DNA of 64,000 nt from Allodiplogaster sudhausi (Eukaryota > Nematoda > Chromadorea > Rhabditida > Diplogasteridae), in contig CALZFC010000248.1 in the NCBI GenBank assembly GCA_945643635.1, positions 4,289,501 to 4,353,500 on the forward strand. The letters are read 5' to 3'. A program made the translations under genes and the position numbers. Below are positions 48,001 to 59,110 of the stretch, piece by piece; positions within the stretch are counted from its first letter, which is position 1, and each line of letters opens with the position of its first letter. The notes below the pieces were generated by a model. It was not told the DNA's origin. It did no database searches and saw nothing but the letters and a program-made list of their open reading frames with translations.

Positions 48001-51000
48001 TTGTGAGAGAGCTGCTACTAGTAGTAGAATTTTACATTTTAATCTAAAGACTCTCTTATATATGACAAAATGAAATATCTGTATAACTTTAAAGACTCGA
48101 GAGACAAAAACCTCTTCTGCTTAAGGAGTTCGAGGTGCTCGACAGAGCCGTGTATCAAGTTGTTAATTCGCTTAAACAAAAGGTTTTGTAATGCCTTTAA
48201 TTTTCAAAATATAACAGTATCTTGTAGAGCTTTAACTGACATTTAAATGATCGTCAGTTTCTCTCTCCTCCTCGTTATCCGAAGAAGCAAGCCACTCTCG
48301 GCTGCCTGCTTTCTTCTTGTACTCTCTGATGGGCTGTGATAGCAAGCTTCTTTTTCCAAGAAGAGATCTGACCCGCCTAACGCGGCATTCGACAAGTCCC
48401 TTGTGGCTGTCGATGAAGGCATCCTGAAATGCTTTCTGTAGTTACATCAGAGAAAATTCAGGTAACTAGCAATGCGTTATCGAGTCTTTCAAATTTCATA
48501 ATGATCTTCATTCAGTTAAAAACTGTTGTGTAGAAAAAAAGGTTGCTAACTATAGAACAGTTGGGGTATCCTGCGAATAGATGCGTAACGAAGCTCCGCG
48601 TCTCTTTCGGGGATGGTTTTTCTCTGCTAAAAAAGTGCGGTAAAATATCAGTTGTTCAAGAGTTGAAAACTAGCGTGTCAGCGTATGTCAGCAGAAAGTC
48701 GGCGATCCTTCTCGTAAGCAGGCAGCGGCCAACCCTGTCGTCCGAAATGTCATACGACGGGTCATCTTGTAGCCTCTTGAGGAATGGAGCTCCTTGCTTG
48801 CCAACCAATAACTTCTCAAAGCTGCATTTCAAAAGGCGCTGGTTCAGACGATGGTAGAAGGGGTCTTAAACGCATACGTTTACTTGTTTAAAAGGAAAAT
48901 TAATTAGAAATCTGCTTGCGCCGAGTTTTGCTTGCATACTAAAGGATACAACAGACAAAAGTGCAGTTTACTAAACAGAAATTTAAAGGCCTGCCTGTGT
49001 ACATCGTCCGATCTGGAACTGCCGAGGGAGTTCTGACCAACGGTGACTCCGAGCGAACTTGAGGTGTCGAGGGATGAGAAATCGCTAAGTAAATTAAATG
49101 AATTACTAGCTGCGCTTACAATCTGAGTATGATTTACCTCCAAGCTCTTCAAGATCGCGATCTTTGTCGACTTCTCTCTCACAAGGGTTAGCATCTTCAA
49201 CATCAACTGAAAATTCATGAATCTAAGATATGAGCATTCATTTTAGTATAACCTTGCTCCGCTCGAGTATCATCAGGAAAAACTGCGTTTTTCTCCCACG
49301 AGAGCGCAGTCGGATTGGTTGGCGAAAGGGACTCATTTTTTGCCAGGAATGTGGAAGAAATCGAGAGGGATAGCTCCTGGCTGTTCATCGTAGTCGAAGT
49401 TGCCGGACTCTGAGAAGTGATCCACGTAAAAATATACTCATTTAGAGAGATAGGCAATCGGTAAACCTCGAGTAAGCTTCCTGTTGCTATGTAATGTGCG
49501 TGTGGCGCCGCAACAACTTGAGAGGGGTGAACGTCTATCATACGCTGAGGAGTGTTGAGCTGCAGCCTGACATTTGTCAGAGGGGAGCCAGTCCGTGTAC
49601 TCACATATTGCTTGACTTGTGCAATGGTCTCGAAGTAGCAGTCCTCTTCGCCCAAACACTCGGGCTCAGGAGCACCCGCTTCCAACAGAATGGTTAGACG
49701 CATTGGGTCTAACGCTAAAGATCACACTAACTAGGAAATAAATCATGCAAATGATCACATATTCGTGAGCCGTCGTAAATAACGGGATAAATTGAAATAT
49801 TGATCTTCAGATCAAAGTATTTGTTTATTGCTAAGAGAAAATAACGAAAATATTCTAGCAGTGGCAGAGGGCGTGTCTTGGCATGAAAGCGGTCTCATTT
49901 CCCTCGGGGTAGCCGTCAAGAGGCAGTGGATCAAAAAGTTCCTTGAAAAAGACAGTTGTGATCGCTCCAGATGCGGTGAAGAAGCAACATTGTCTGCTGT
50001 CATCAAATCGAGCGGGATGTCCGATCTTTGCAACGATCTTCCATGTTTGTTCCGTGAATGCGAAGCAATCGATCTGGGCAGGAACAAAGCTGCTACTCTT
50101 GTTCAGCAAAACGATGTCTCCCGACTTGTAGAGTGTCCCGTGATGCTGGAGTAGGAGAGTGCACTTCACCCGTCGTTCCTTCAGAACTGCCCGTGCGAGC
50201 GCTGACACTTGATGTTGCTCGATTCCTTTTCCGGGAACGAATTCCACCTCCTTCTGAAGACGTAGTGCCCAAAGAGTGCGCTGGATGTGAGTTGCGAACG
50301 TGCACGGCAGACACGTGAAGTTCCTTGTAATGTAGGACCGTCGCTTGACGTACGCATTCAGTTGCTCGAATTGCAGAGTACTCAGTTGTCCAACTGGCCC
50401 TAGAGAACGAATCGCAGCTGCATAGTGCAGCAACGCGTGCGTCTTGTAGATGGGCCTGGACGAATGGGCTGCAGCTGCGCGAGAGGGCGGAATGTCCAGA
50501 GGGACAACTCGCCAAGCAAGAGACACGTATTCCTCGGCCGTAGAACGTACCAAATCAATGTCGCCAGATGTCAACTCGAATGAGCAGAGAAGGCGACTCA
50601 ACTCGGAAAAGCGCTGGAACAGAAGCCGGATCTCAGGTTCCGCAACCATTACGTCCAACGGGAAGAGAAATGGGACGAGCCGAATGAGAAATGCTGTGTC
50701 GGCTGCCTTTTGCCCGGACACAGGGTCACCTTGCGAAACATCGGCCGGGATTGGGTTGATTGTGCAGCTGCTGTCGACTCGCCCAGTAGCAAAGGCACAT
50801 AACTTATCGTTGATATCCTTGAGCGGAAGTCCATTCCGAATGATGGCCCGAATGACCACTCCTAGAAGACGGCAGCTCTCGCCCTCGTACAAGTCGTGGG
50901 CGATATCACAGTAGGCATCCTCCGACACGTGGTATCCCGTAATGCCGTTGAGTGGCGAATCCCCCATCACGCCAAAAGCAGGAGGGCCGTTCGCTTGATA

Positions 51001-54000
51001 CCTTAAGTTATCGCTTAAATTCATCCTATCTCCGATCAACGACAAAGGAACCGACCACGCCAAAGTCCGTAATTGGCAGTCCTTCTCTAGGTGAACGGCT
51101 CCAAAGTCGCGGTAGTTGGTCAAGCAGTGACGGCAAGGGAAACCTCCGGAAAAGCACGTCTGCATCTGGCGGACTTGGTTTAGTGCCAGGTTATCACCAA
51201 GAACCGAGTGCAGCCAAGGGTAGACGACAACGCTTCGCCCTCTCCACGACACCATGATTCCGTTTTCGTAGAGTACGTTCAACTCTACCTAAGAAGTTAA
51301 ACTAATTGTTGATCTTTATTTACAACTTTTACGCTTTTTTAAAAATTTTACTTCAAATATATTACGGCACCTTGAAGCTTTCTAGAAGAGGCTTGTAGCC
51401 ATAAGCCTTGTGATCAGACCCGTACGATGTCGCGTAGAGAAACCTAAAGCATTTACTTGAAGAACTGCTTTTTTTATTTTAGCATTTTGACACTTACTTC
51501 CATTTATGTAGACACGAAGCATGCCGTCTCAGTCCGGAAAAAGTGAAGAACATCATGGTTTGAGAGTGGATAGACGACGCCTTTCGTAGACCACTTCCAG
51601 GGCAAACGTCATCGAGGTATACCACAATCGGAAGTAGTGGTTTCTTCGTTCTGGAGGTAGCGTCACGAAACCGTTGCCCGTCCAGTGGAGACAGGAAATT
51701 CCCCCTTCCGAATGGCTCCATTTCTAACACCTGAAAAGCATACAGATTCTATATACTTCAATGTAACACAAAATAGCGATAAACCTGTTGAAATTCCACG
51801 TTCCGAAAGGCCGCTTCTATCGAATCCTTCAGTGGGACAATGTAGAACTTGCACGGTCGATCGACACGACTCTGCTTCCCATCCAAGTCGCGTACGGGGA
51901 CAGTCATCGTCCCCATTTGTCGAGGCAAAGGTTCAATGTAGTCCTGTTCTTGTCGAAGCGCAGCCTTCCTTCTGTATGATGTAGCAACGGTGTTCAGTGT
52001 CGCCATAAACTGATCGAAATGGGAGTCGTTCATGGCTCGAACGTTCTTAGCGATACGGCGAATCAGATCCACCATTTTATCCGTTTCCGACTCTGTTATT
52101 CCAATTCGGCTTGTGGAGGTGAGGATCTCGGCTCTAATCGTTTCGCAGAAGTTGGTCGAATCATCAGCTTCGAGCGCTTCCGAGTCGTCATTCTCATCGT
52201 CCTCCTCCTCCAGCTCAGTTGCAGATATGTCGCCGTCCAACTCCTCAACATCCTCTTGAAGAGACGAGGCATCCATGTTGCCATTGTCAGCAACATCCAC
52301 ATCCATTGCACCATCGCTATCGCTGCTGTCGGAATAAAGACCCCTCATCAGAGCAGGATCTGAAGAGAAGACTTGCGATGTTCAATAGTGAGGTACTGTT
52401 ATTACTTGTTTAAATTACTACTCACGTTGTTGGCTCAAGTGAACCCGCCATGCTTGAAATCGTCCGAACTCAGATGAGCAAAAGCGGCAGTGATATTGAT
52501 TTTCTCCAAGGTGTGACTGTTGACAATGCCGTTTTAAGTGGGCCAATGTAGGAAGCTCCTCCTCGCAGACGTCCGCTGGACAACGCATCGTTAAGATTCT
52601 AAACTGTAATTTGTTGTTTTCCTTTTTCATTAGATATTAACATTCAATGTTATCTTTCTATGTGCTCTTTCTTTCTATAGTTCTTGCAGCCTTGTATTCC
52701 TTTTTTCGTCTAAAACTTTCTTCCATAACTATATTGTTTTCTCTTAATAATGAATTTTTTTTCTGTATGAATATTCTTAAGCATATAACATGCTTAACAA
52801 ATATTGGATATTGTAACGTAATTAAAAACCAACTTTGTAACAGAAAAATACAAATCACACGTTTGCATTTGTGCAATTCGTTAATTCTCAATTCGTTGTA
52901 ACCAGTGGGTTGTGTTACAGTAGTTCATAGTAAACAAAAGAGTTGCCCAGAAAAAAATACTTTGTAAAAACTTTCAAATAACACTCTTACAATGGAGCGA
53001 TTCGCTTATTTTCAATCAGTTGTAACTACTGGTTGGGTTACGGTAGTTTATAGTAAACATAAAGGTGCCCAGAAAAATCCACTCAAAAAACTTACTCTTT
53101 TGAATAGGAACGCAATCGCTTATTCTCAATTACTTCAAGGAATTTACTTGCACAGACACATACAGAACAGATTGGGATACGGTACCTTTAAGAAATTAAA
53201 CTTGTCCAGAAATTTATCACTTTCCATTTAAAATAAATCATTGGTACGGATTCGCGAATTAATTCGCTCAAATTTCGTAAGGTTACGGTTCTGGGCAACT
53301 CTCCTGAAAATCAAGAACAGTTTCCCAGAAATGGGAGAAAATAAATACCTTTGAATATAATTTAAAAGTCAAAAGATATAAGCTTACATTCTCTAAACTT
53401 AGCGTAACTTCGCTAATCAATAGCAACTACAGCTTCGATAATTGTAATTGTAAGTCACATAAAGCACTTACAAAAGCATCTCAAGGTTTCAAGTAACTTT
53501 TCACTTGCACCAACAGTATTCCAATACTCGATAAGTTTAAGGACGAGAGTACGGTATGTTAAATATTTAAAAAAAATAAGTTAAATCATATCCCACCTTG
53601 CTGCAAATGTCGCACCGGAACGGCTTCCGATCAGTGTGGTTGACGGCGTGTTGTTGGAGACCTGGAAAAAACTTACATTTGGAAATATTTCAGTTCAGAA
53701 TATACAATGGTAATCCTGTATAAAATGTTGAGCAAAAAAGAAGCATTAATTATTCGTCGTACCAAAATTTATTTTCTTTTTTTAAAATATACACATCGAG
53801 TTGGGTTACGGTACTTCTTAGAAAAGAAAAGAAAGAAACAAGAAAAGAACAGTTTCGCTTATTTTAAATAAGTTATACAGAGCTGGTTTGATTACGGTTT
53901 TTTTTCTGGAAAACAAAAGAAACTTGCCCAGAAATTGAATTAACTACATAACCGATAGGGTATAAAAAGGTATTGTCGATTTCACAGAATAATTCCTAAT

Positions 54001-57000
54001 TTTGGGCATCATCCTGAGGGACAGATGGGCAGAAACAGCTAACAAACCTTGCTAATATTTAGGATCATCGACAGTGGCTTCTATTCCCTGATAATAACAA
54101 CTACAAATTTCTAACCACGTTACCCTAGAATTGAAGACTAGACAATGTATATAAACATAACGAACCTTCGCAAGTCTGCGGCAGCTTCAGATGGCAGAAG
54201 CGCGGTCTGCGCGGAGATGCGATGTCTTCCAGCTCCGGTAGGAAGTCAGGGGAAGAGTGCGTACCGATTTTCTAAACAACGCATTATTTATATTTAAAAT
54301 CTTTTGAATTGTATTATCCTGCTTTCAAAGTTAAGAAAAATAATAAACGTGGAATAGGTAATAACAAATGAACAAGGAAAAAAAATGTTCGGAACAAACT
54401 TTTCAATGTGTGGGAAAATGAGTTTTTTGTACTCTTAAAGAACAATAAACGAACGAAACTTATTTAAAAGTCAAAGTTGTTAGACGAGTCTGAAAAGTTA
54501 TCGTACCTGGACAAAAATGCAGCAGCTTAAGCGTTGAAGCTGCGCGGTGCGCGGTTGTTGGGTGGATTGGGCAAGAGAAATACTGAAAATATAAAATTGC
54601 TGAAATAAGTATACGAATTTCAACATGAAATATAAACGATAGTTAATGTACCAATAAAGAGAAAACACATTAAATATTTAAATTCGTTGGGAAGAATGGC
54701 AGCATCAATTAACAGATGTATCAACTTATGAAGAAAAGAATTAAAAGCAAACCACGCTCGGATGTCGAAAGAATTTGATCTTGCTGCGCGCGCCGACACG
54801 CTGTCTAGTTCCAGCAATCGCAGACAAGAAGGGCTAGCCTGATAATAAAAGAACAACGTTGCATATTCAGCATATTTAATAATGTTAATTTTATCACTCA
54901 TTCGTGAGAAAAGAAGACAAAAGTGCTAACAATAAGGGAATAAAAACTGCAATAGAAACTTGCAAGAATAACCATTAACAAATCAGCTTTTTCATATCAA
55001 TAGCGGGATGAATGAGTTAAACTTTTCAATTACTTACTATTAGAAGTTGAGTCTCCAGTTGTTGATCGAGAGCACAAAGAGCAGCTTGGCTAACTACGCG
55101 GCCCGGGGACTCTCGCTTTCTAACTGAAACAAAAGAGCAGAATCGCTACGCTTACACGTTATAAATGTCATATCAAAAAGCGATTCAATATTACAAACAT
55201 GAAATAAAAAAAGGATAAGTTTTAAGTGTTTGTTAACCCGAGATTTTCTTCCGAAAATTAAACGTTCCGTTCAAATGATGATTCCGAATATTTTTTTAAA
55301 CATGGTCGAAAGTGGTACAATGTCACATTTTCTGTTCTCGCATCGCCTCGTCCCTCCTTGCCACCAAAATGTGACATCCGTTGTCACAATTCTCTTCGGC
55401 GGCCGCTTGCGTGTCACATTTTTGGTCACAATTTTGGATGGAACATTAATTGTGCGTCACATTTTTTTCTGTGTGTAGAGAAGAAATTAAGCCATGGTCT
55501 CGATTAGAATTCAGAATCGAGTCAGTGCCATCAAACTACATCTCATTTATGTAATATACATGTCTTCAGTTTGTGCACACCTTCTGCACCAAGGAACAAA
55601 ACCGGGGATATCAGTCTTTCATCGCGTGGGACGAGGTCCTCGACCCGGAGAATGGCTATATCCGGGAAGAGGACGGCGGCGTCGTGGTCGAGGCTGAGAT
55701 CACCGTCACGAAAGTCATCGGCTTGCCGTATGATTTTTTTCGATTTAAGATTTTTCGTTGCGAATATCACTTGTGAAATGTTTTTTTTCAAGCATTGGTC
55801 ACATTTTTAATGTTCTCTCTCAAAAATACTATTTTCGAGCCTAAATTATTCGAAAAGGCACAATTTGCACGTTCTCTATTTTCTGTAGTATTTATTTTCC
55901 TTTTCAGGGTGTCGACTCTCATCGATTTCACGGCCCCTCAGCCGAATCTCACGGACGTCGCACTCATCGTGGAGGAGAAGCCACTTCATGTCAGCAAGAC
56001 GGTATATCCAATTTTTTTTTGTATAAAAAACAATATTCTCGTTTTGACTTGCAATAATTCCTCAACTTCAATAAATCTTTAGCCAAGCTTTGCAAACTTT
56101 ATATTGTTTTTAATCCTTTCTCCTAGATCCATAAGTCTAGAACAGGCAAGATTGAATGAGTAAAAGTGAGTGTTCAACGATTAACAGAGCAAATAGAACT
56201 GCTTTTGTATCTTGCGCTCTGTTCGCCCGTCTTCAACCGCATGTTCTTTGGCGACTTTACCGAGAAGGACAAGAAGGAGATCCCACTCAAGGAAGTCGAC
56301 TACGACGAGTTCGTTGAACTTCTCTACGTGAGCTACCCGTCTCACAAACCGATCACAGGTTTTTTTTCTTTTCAACATAGCTAACGGCAGTAATATAAAA
56401 AAATATCCAAGAAGGTTGTAGAAAAACGAAAGTGAACGTAATTCTCTCTCGCAATCAAAATTCTGTCTGATTCTTAGTTTTCAACTGTCGCTCGATAACA
56501 TCTGTATAATCGATGTCATACAAAAAAAGAGAATTTAAAATGTCCATGAGGGTTGTGTTGTGTTCAGCTGCCACTGTCGAGTTTCTTCTGCGCTTGGCCG
56601 ACCGCTTCAGCATGCAGTCCGTGCTGAATTCGTGCGAAGAGTTCCTGCGCGGGCCGGACAGCGAGAAGATTCCGATCGCGAAGAAGCTGCTGTGGTCTGA
56701 CCAGTTCAGACTGGAGAGTCTTCAGGTTCATAATTCATGTTCTTGATTTTGAAAAGTGTCACTGGAAACTCTGCAGACCAACAGGGTGGGGGGCGGTCCT
56801 GAGCGAAACATATGTATGTATATTGTAATGGGAAAAAGCTTGTTATGTTTGGTTTTTTAGGAGGGCGTAGGGCTTTTAATCTTAGAGATTTTGAAATGCT
56901 AAATAATGAAATTCGTGTTTGAATAGGACTTGCGTATTTGTAATCCTTTGCAGTTGGTCTGCCTGCATTCGCTCAAGTCGCTCCCTGAGTTCAAGGCGCT

Positions 57001-57079
57001 CAAGGTGACCAAGGAATTCGGAGAGTTCTCGGGCAAGATGAGGGATGTGCTATTCGTGAAGATGCCTGAACTGTGCTGA
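45032..57079 (+). CDS. MATH-BTB gene MB11 with captured msp 5' end; coding status doubtful
   Basis: Exons are 45032..45115 (msp-like), 45217..45328, 45555..45720, 55570..55727, 55908..56001, 56208..56358, 56568..56725 and 56954..57079. MATH (KLDTSNIKQFSIYAYCNK, EEDGGVVVEAEITVTKV), BTB (STLIDFTAPQPNLTDVALI, SPVFNRMFFGDF) and tail exons are all open. Two problems remain. The msp-derived exon 1 has an internal deletion, so its ATG frame no longer joins exon 2. The acceptor before exon 6 is TTTTG instead of TTTAG, although an upstream AG at 56188..56189 would keep frame and add six residues. Intron 3 is stretched to 9.8 kb by a CMC-like transposon. It may be a young pseudogene or a gene with alternative splicing. 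Confidence 0.6.
45950..46190. repeat. Left subterminal TGTCACA repeats
   Basis: At least nine copies of ATGTCACAAT or its complement ATTGTGACAT, spaced 10-40 nt apart. There is also a small palindrome around GTACCGATTTTACTTCGGTAC. The same heptamer recurs in the right end. Confidence 0.8.
46191..46716. other. Non-coding part of the CMC-like transposon
   Basis: AT-rich sequence between the left subterminal repeats and the end of the second transposon gene. No reading frame or repeat was recognised. Confidence 0.5.
46717..49703 (-). CDS. Second gene of the CMC-like transposon (spliced, unrecognised)
   Basis: Starting at ATG 49703, open exon-like stretches follow: 49703..about 49240 (MRLTILLEAGAPEPECLGEE), about 48860-48575 (SYDISDDRVGRCLLTRRIAD), about 48424-48240 (GKRSLLSQPIREYKKKAGSR), about 47975-47894, about 47748-47585 (MSQRALRVISEAKRRSLVEA), about 47450-47333 (FLLNMLALFEHTDKKKKPSR), about 47165-47042 (QPVIVAYGDVSAKFIIALEG) and 46911..46717 (LFDLEYPHEVKQELSLLANL), ending in TAG. 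Boundaries are approximate. I do not firmly recognise the family. The tail pattern (gene-product value, then a Y/F-x-FDLEYP block) recalls SAMD3-like proteins of animals (weak memory-level resemblance). Its position makes an accessory transposon protein likely. Confidence 0.55.
49855..55126 (-). CDS. CMC-superfamily transposase with zinc-finger N-terminus
   Basis: Cuts and joins the host transposon (family role). The largest exon, 51291..49855, encodes YPWLHSVLGDNLALNQV, FSGGFPCRHCL and DIAHDLYEG, the signature order of Tnp2/EnSpm-type transposases (second catalytic Asp, CxxC, then the HDL-x-EG motif). The preceding exons, about 51448-51370 (SDHKAYGYKPLLESF) and about 51730-51497 (PIVVYLDDVCPGSGLR), supply the probable first Asp. 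Upstream comes an acidic exon (52359..about 51784, SDSSDSDGAMDVDV). Before it are C2H2-like zinc-finger exons (52624..52426, HCRFCSSEF and LAHLKRHCQQSH; about 53663-53595, NHTDRKPFRCDICSK; about 54275-54166). Further N-terminal exons lie near 54840-54750 and 55126-55043. The stop codon is at 49855. Small-exon borders are approximate. Confidence 0.78.
55310..55475. repeat. Right subterminal TGTCACA repeats
   Basis: Six copies of TGTCACA, TGTGACA or close variants such as CGTCACA within 165 bp, mirroring the left end and ending in the terminal TTTCTGTGTG. Confidence 0.8.
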
Positions 57080-57866
57080 GCTTGTACTCTCTGTGTTTCC
57101 CTAACTCCCTCTCTCTCCCTCCCTCCCTCTTCTGCTCTCCATTCCCTTTCTCCTTACCCTCTTACTCTACTCAACGCACTGTGACTTTCATGAGAAGTCG
57201 ATACATTTTGATTACTACAACTCATTCTTGTCAACAATGTGTTGCTTAATTACGATTCTTTTACATTAGAATCATCCTATTTACACGATGTTACATGTAA
57301 CAGTGTCATCGGACTAGCTGTCATCGGCAGAAGTGGACGAAAAGAGAGAGAGAGAGGACAAGAAAGAGCACAAGAAGAAGAAGCATCGTGTAACATTGGC
57401 CAATGATTTCTGTAGAATGGTAACTTAATGAAGTCGTCATCATCATCATCATAAATTACTGATTAACAACATGTATTATTCATTAATTTCGGTTGCAAAA
57501 ATTGCCTTTGAATACTTCATTGATCTCTTAAGAAAAGTATGAAAAGATACACTCACTCATTGCCAACATTTTCACTAGTTTGCGACTGCACAGCAGCTAA
57601 TAAGAAGAACAGATAATTTTCTTTCTTTCTCTCTCCCTCTCTCTCTCGCTCTAGTTTAATGATTGTGCAGATTTCTTCACTTCTTCACTATATCGACTAA
57701 CTCTAAATGAATTGAAAATATATCTACTAACAATTAATTTGTATTGTTTTATTATTATCAGAGGGCAATGCCGACCTTCGCAACTCTCCATCTGCCAATT
57801 CCTTCCTCTGTCCTCAAATCCACTTCAATTTCTCGTTCCTCTTGTCTTCGCGTGGTCACCCGTGGC
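57080..57866. other. Intergenic spacer after MB11
   Basis: No gene is seen. A CT-rich 3' tract (CCCTCTCTCTCCC) follows the stop. Further on are short GA, CAT and CT runs near 57340, 57440 and 57625, and AT-rich sequence. Confidence 0.5.
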
Positions 57867-58221
57867 CAGAGGTAACAACGGCCCACGGAATGATGGGCCG
57901 GCGGGCCCAACATTCCGTGGGCCCGATTAGACCCGATTATTTGAAAAATTTGCGTAAATTTGCAACTAGTTTTAAATATCCCATGATTTTTCTTCAAATC
58001 ATTTGAAGAAAATCATTTAATGAACAATCATTCAAGACTTTGCCATTTAAAGAAAAAACATATGATGATAAATCATCAAAAAAATTGAAGAATATCACTT
58101 GAAGAAATTTTTTTGAAGAAAAATCCAGCTTGAAAATCGGGCCGGGCCCAAAATTACAAGGTCCGGAAATGTACGGGCCGGGCCTGGCCGGCCCAAAAAT
58201 GTTAGGCCCGTTGAATCTCTG
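57867..58221. mobile_element. hAT-type MITE, 355 bp
   Basis: Begins CAGAGGTAACAACGGCCC and ends GGCCCGTTGAATCTCTG, an imperfect inverted repeat. It is flanked by the identical 8-mer CCCGTGGC (57859..57866 and 58222..58229). Subterminal GGGCCGG motifs match those of the 2.7-kb hAT element at 3775. It has no coding capacity, so it is a non-autonomous relative probably mobilised by the same transposase type. Confidence 0.85.
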
Positions 58222-58539
58222 CCCGTGGCCAACCCATTCATCGGCATCTTCTTTCCATCAATTATTTCACTGATTCAGGAAATTCGCTCCCATCTTTTCA
58301 CGCTCTTCTCTCTCACCAAATGTCAGAATCGCGGACAAACTTCAGCAATTTCTACTTTTTGAGACGATACTTTGCATACAAAACATTTCCCTCTAAGTCG
58401 CTGGATTATTTTGATATCTTCCGTTCAATTGATCTTCGTTACTTAATAAGCTTGTTGTACAAACATACATATACATGCGATTCATGTGGATACATTCTTC
58501 GAATATCAAACTGTTTTGAAATCACCGACATTTTGTAAT

Positions 58540-59110
58540 ACAATGAGCAAGAATTTCACGACAATCTATTATCGCTCAACGGGTCTCCCGTGTGGTTCAA
58601 GCTTTATTATTTTTGGCCAAAGGGAAGGAAGCACCGGAGCATCCAACAAAACTTTTTTTTTTAATTTTATAGAATTAGTTTTTATCAATTTTGTATAATG
58701 CCATTCTAGAGGACTACATCAATAAATTCGAGGGAAAGAAAGCGTTTACGGATAATGTTCGCAACAAAATTGAAAACATCGAGCAAGAATGGTTGAAGAG
58801 GGAAATTAAATGAGAATCAACCATCCAACGAAGGTTGGGATGGGTGGAATGAGAAAAATGGCCTTTTGGAGATAAACAGTTACACTTTCATCAATCCATA
58901 ATTGCGAAATATATTGACCTTTGCTATATATAGAGAAATACTATGGCAAATGGAGAGGAATTGAAATGTAATGAATGCCCTTTCAGGATATGTTAAACTT
59001 GCAATTCGTATCAGGAAAATTCTAATTTTGCTGGTCAAACGTTCGTATAAAAGAGCTGGAGTTCTCCAGCAGTTTCCCGCTGTGTTTCCTCTGCGTTCTC
59101 TCCTGCTGAA
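58540..59110 (+). promoter_or_regulatory. msp promoter
   Basis: GGTTGGGATGGGTGGAAT near 58833, AGATAA at 58870..58875 and TATAAAA at 59046..59052 lie 65-280 nt before the msp start codon. The same three marks in the same order occur upstream of MB10 and MB11. Use of GATA sites by msp genes is known in C. elegans; that this GATA site acts the same way is inference. Confidence 0.65.

Larger units (their letters stand above)
45941..55475. mobile_element. CMC-like (CACTA/EnSpm-type) transposon, 9.5 kb
   Basis: The element starts CACACAGAAAA and ends with the complement TTTTTTCTGTGTG. It is flanked on both sides by TA (45939..45940 and 55476..55477), a likely 2-bp target duplication. Subterminal regions (about 45950-46190 and 55310-55465) are packed with TGTCACA/TGTGACA motifs in both orientations, as expected for transposase-binding repeats. 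Inside are a spliced transposase gene and a second spliced gene, both on the minus strand. It sits in intron 3 of MB11, opposite to that gene's direction. The intact ends and long open frames suggest recent activity. Confidence 0.85.

Noticed and set aside
50093..50914. Overlapping open frames on both strands within the large transposase exon
   Set aside because: They are shadows of the 475-codon transposase exon, which alone carries recognisable motifs.
49855..51282. Possible viral or bacterial gene captured by the genome
   Set aside because: The YPWLHSVLGDN, CRHC and HDLYEG motifs and the matching element ends identify it as a DNA transposase.
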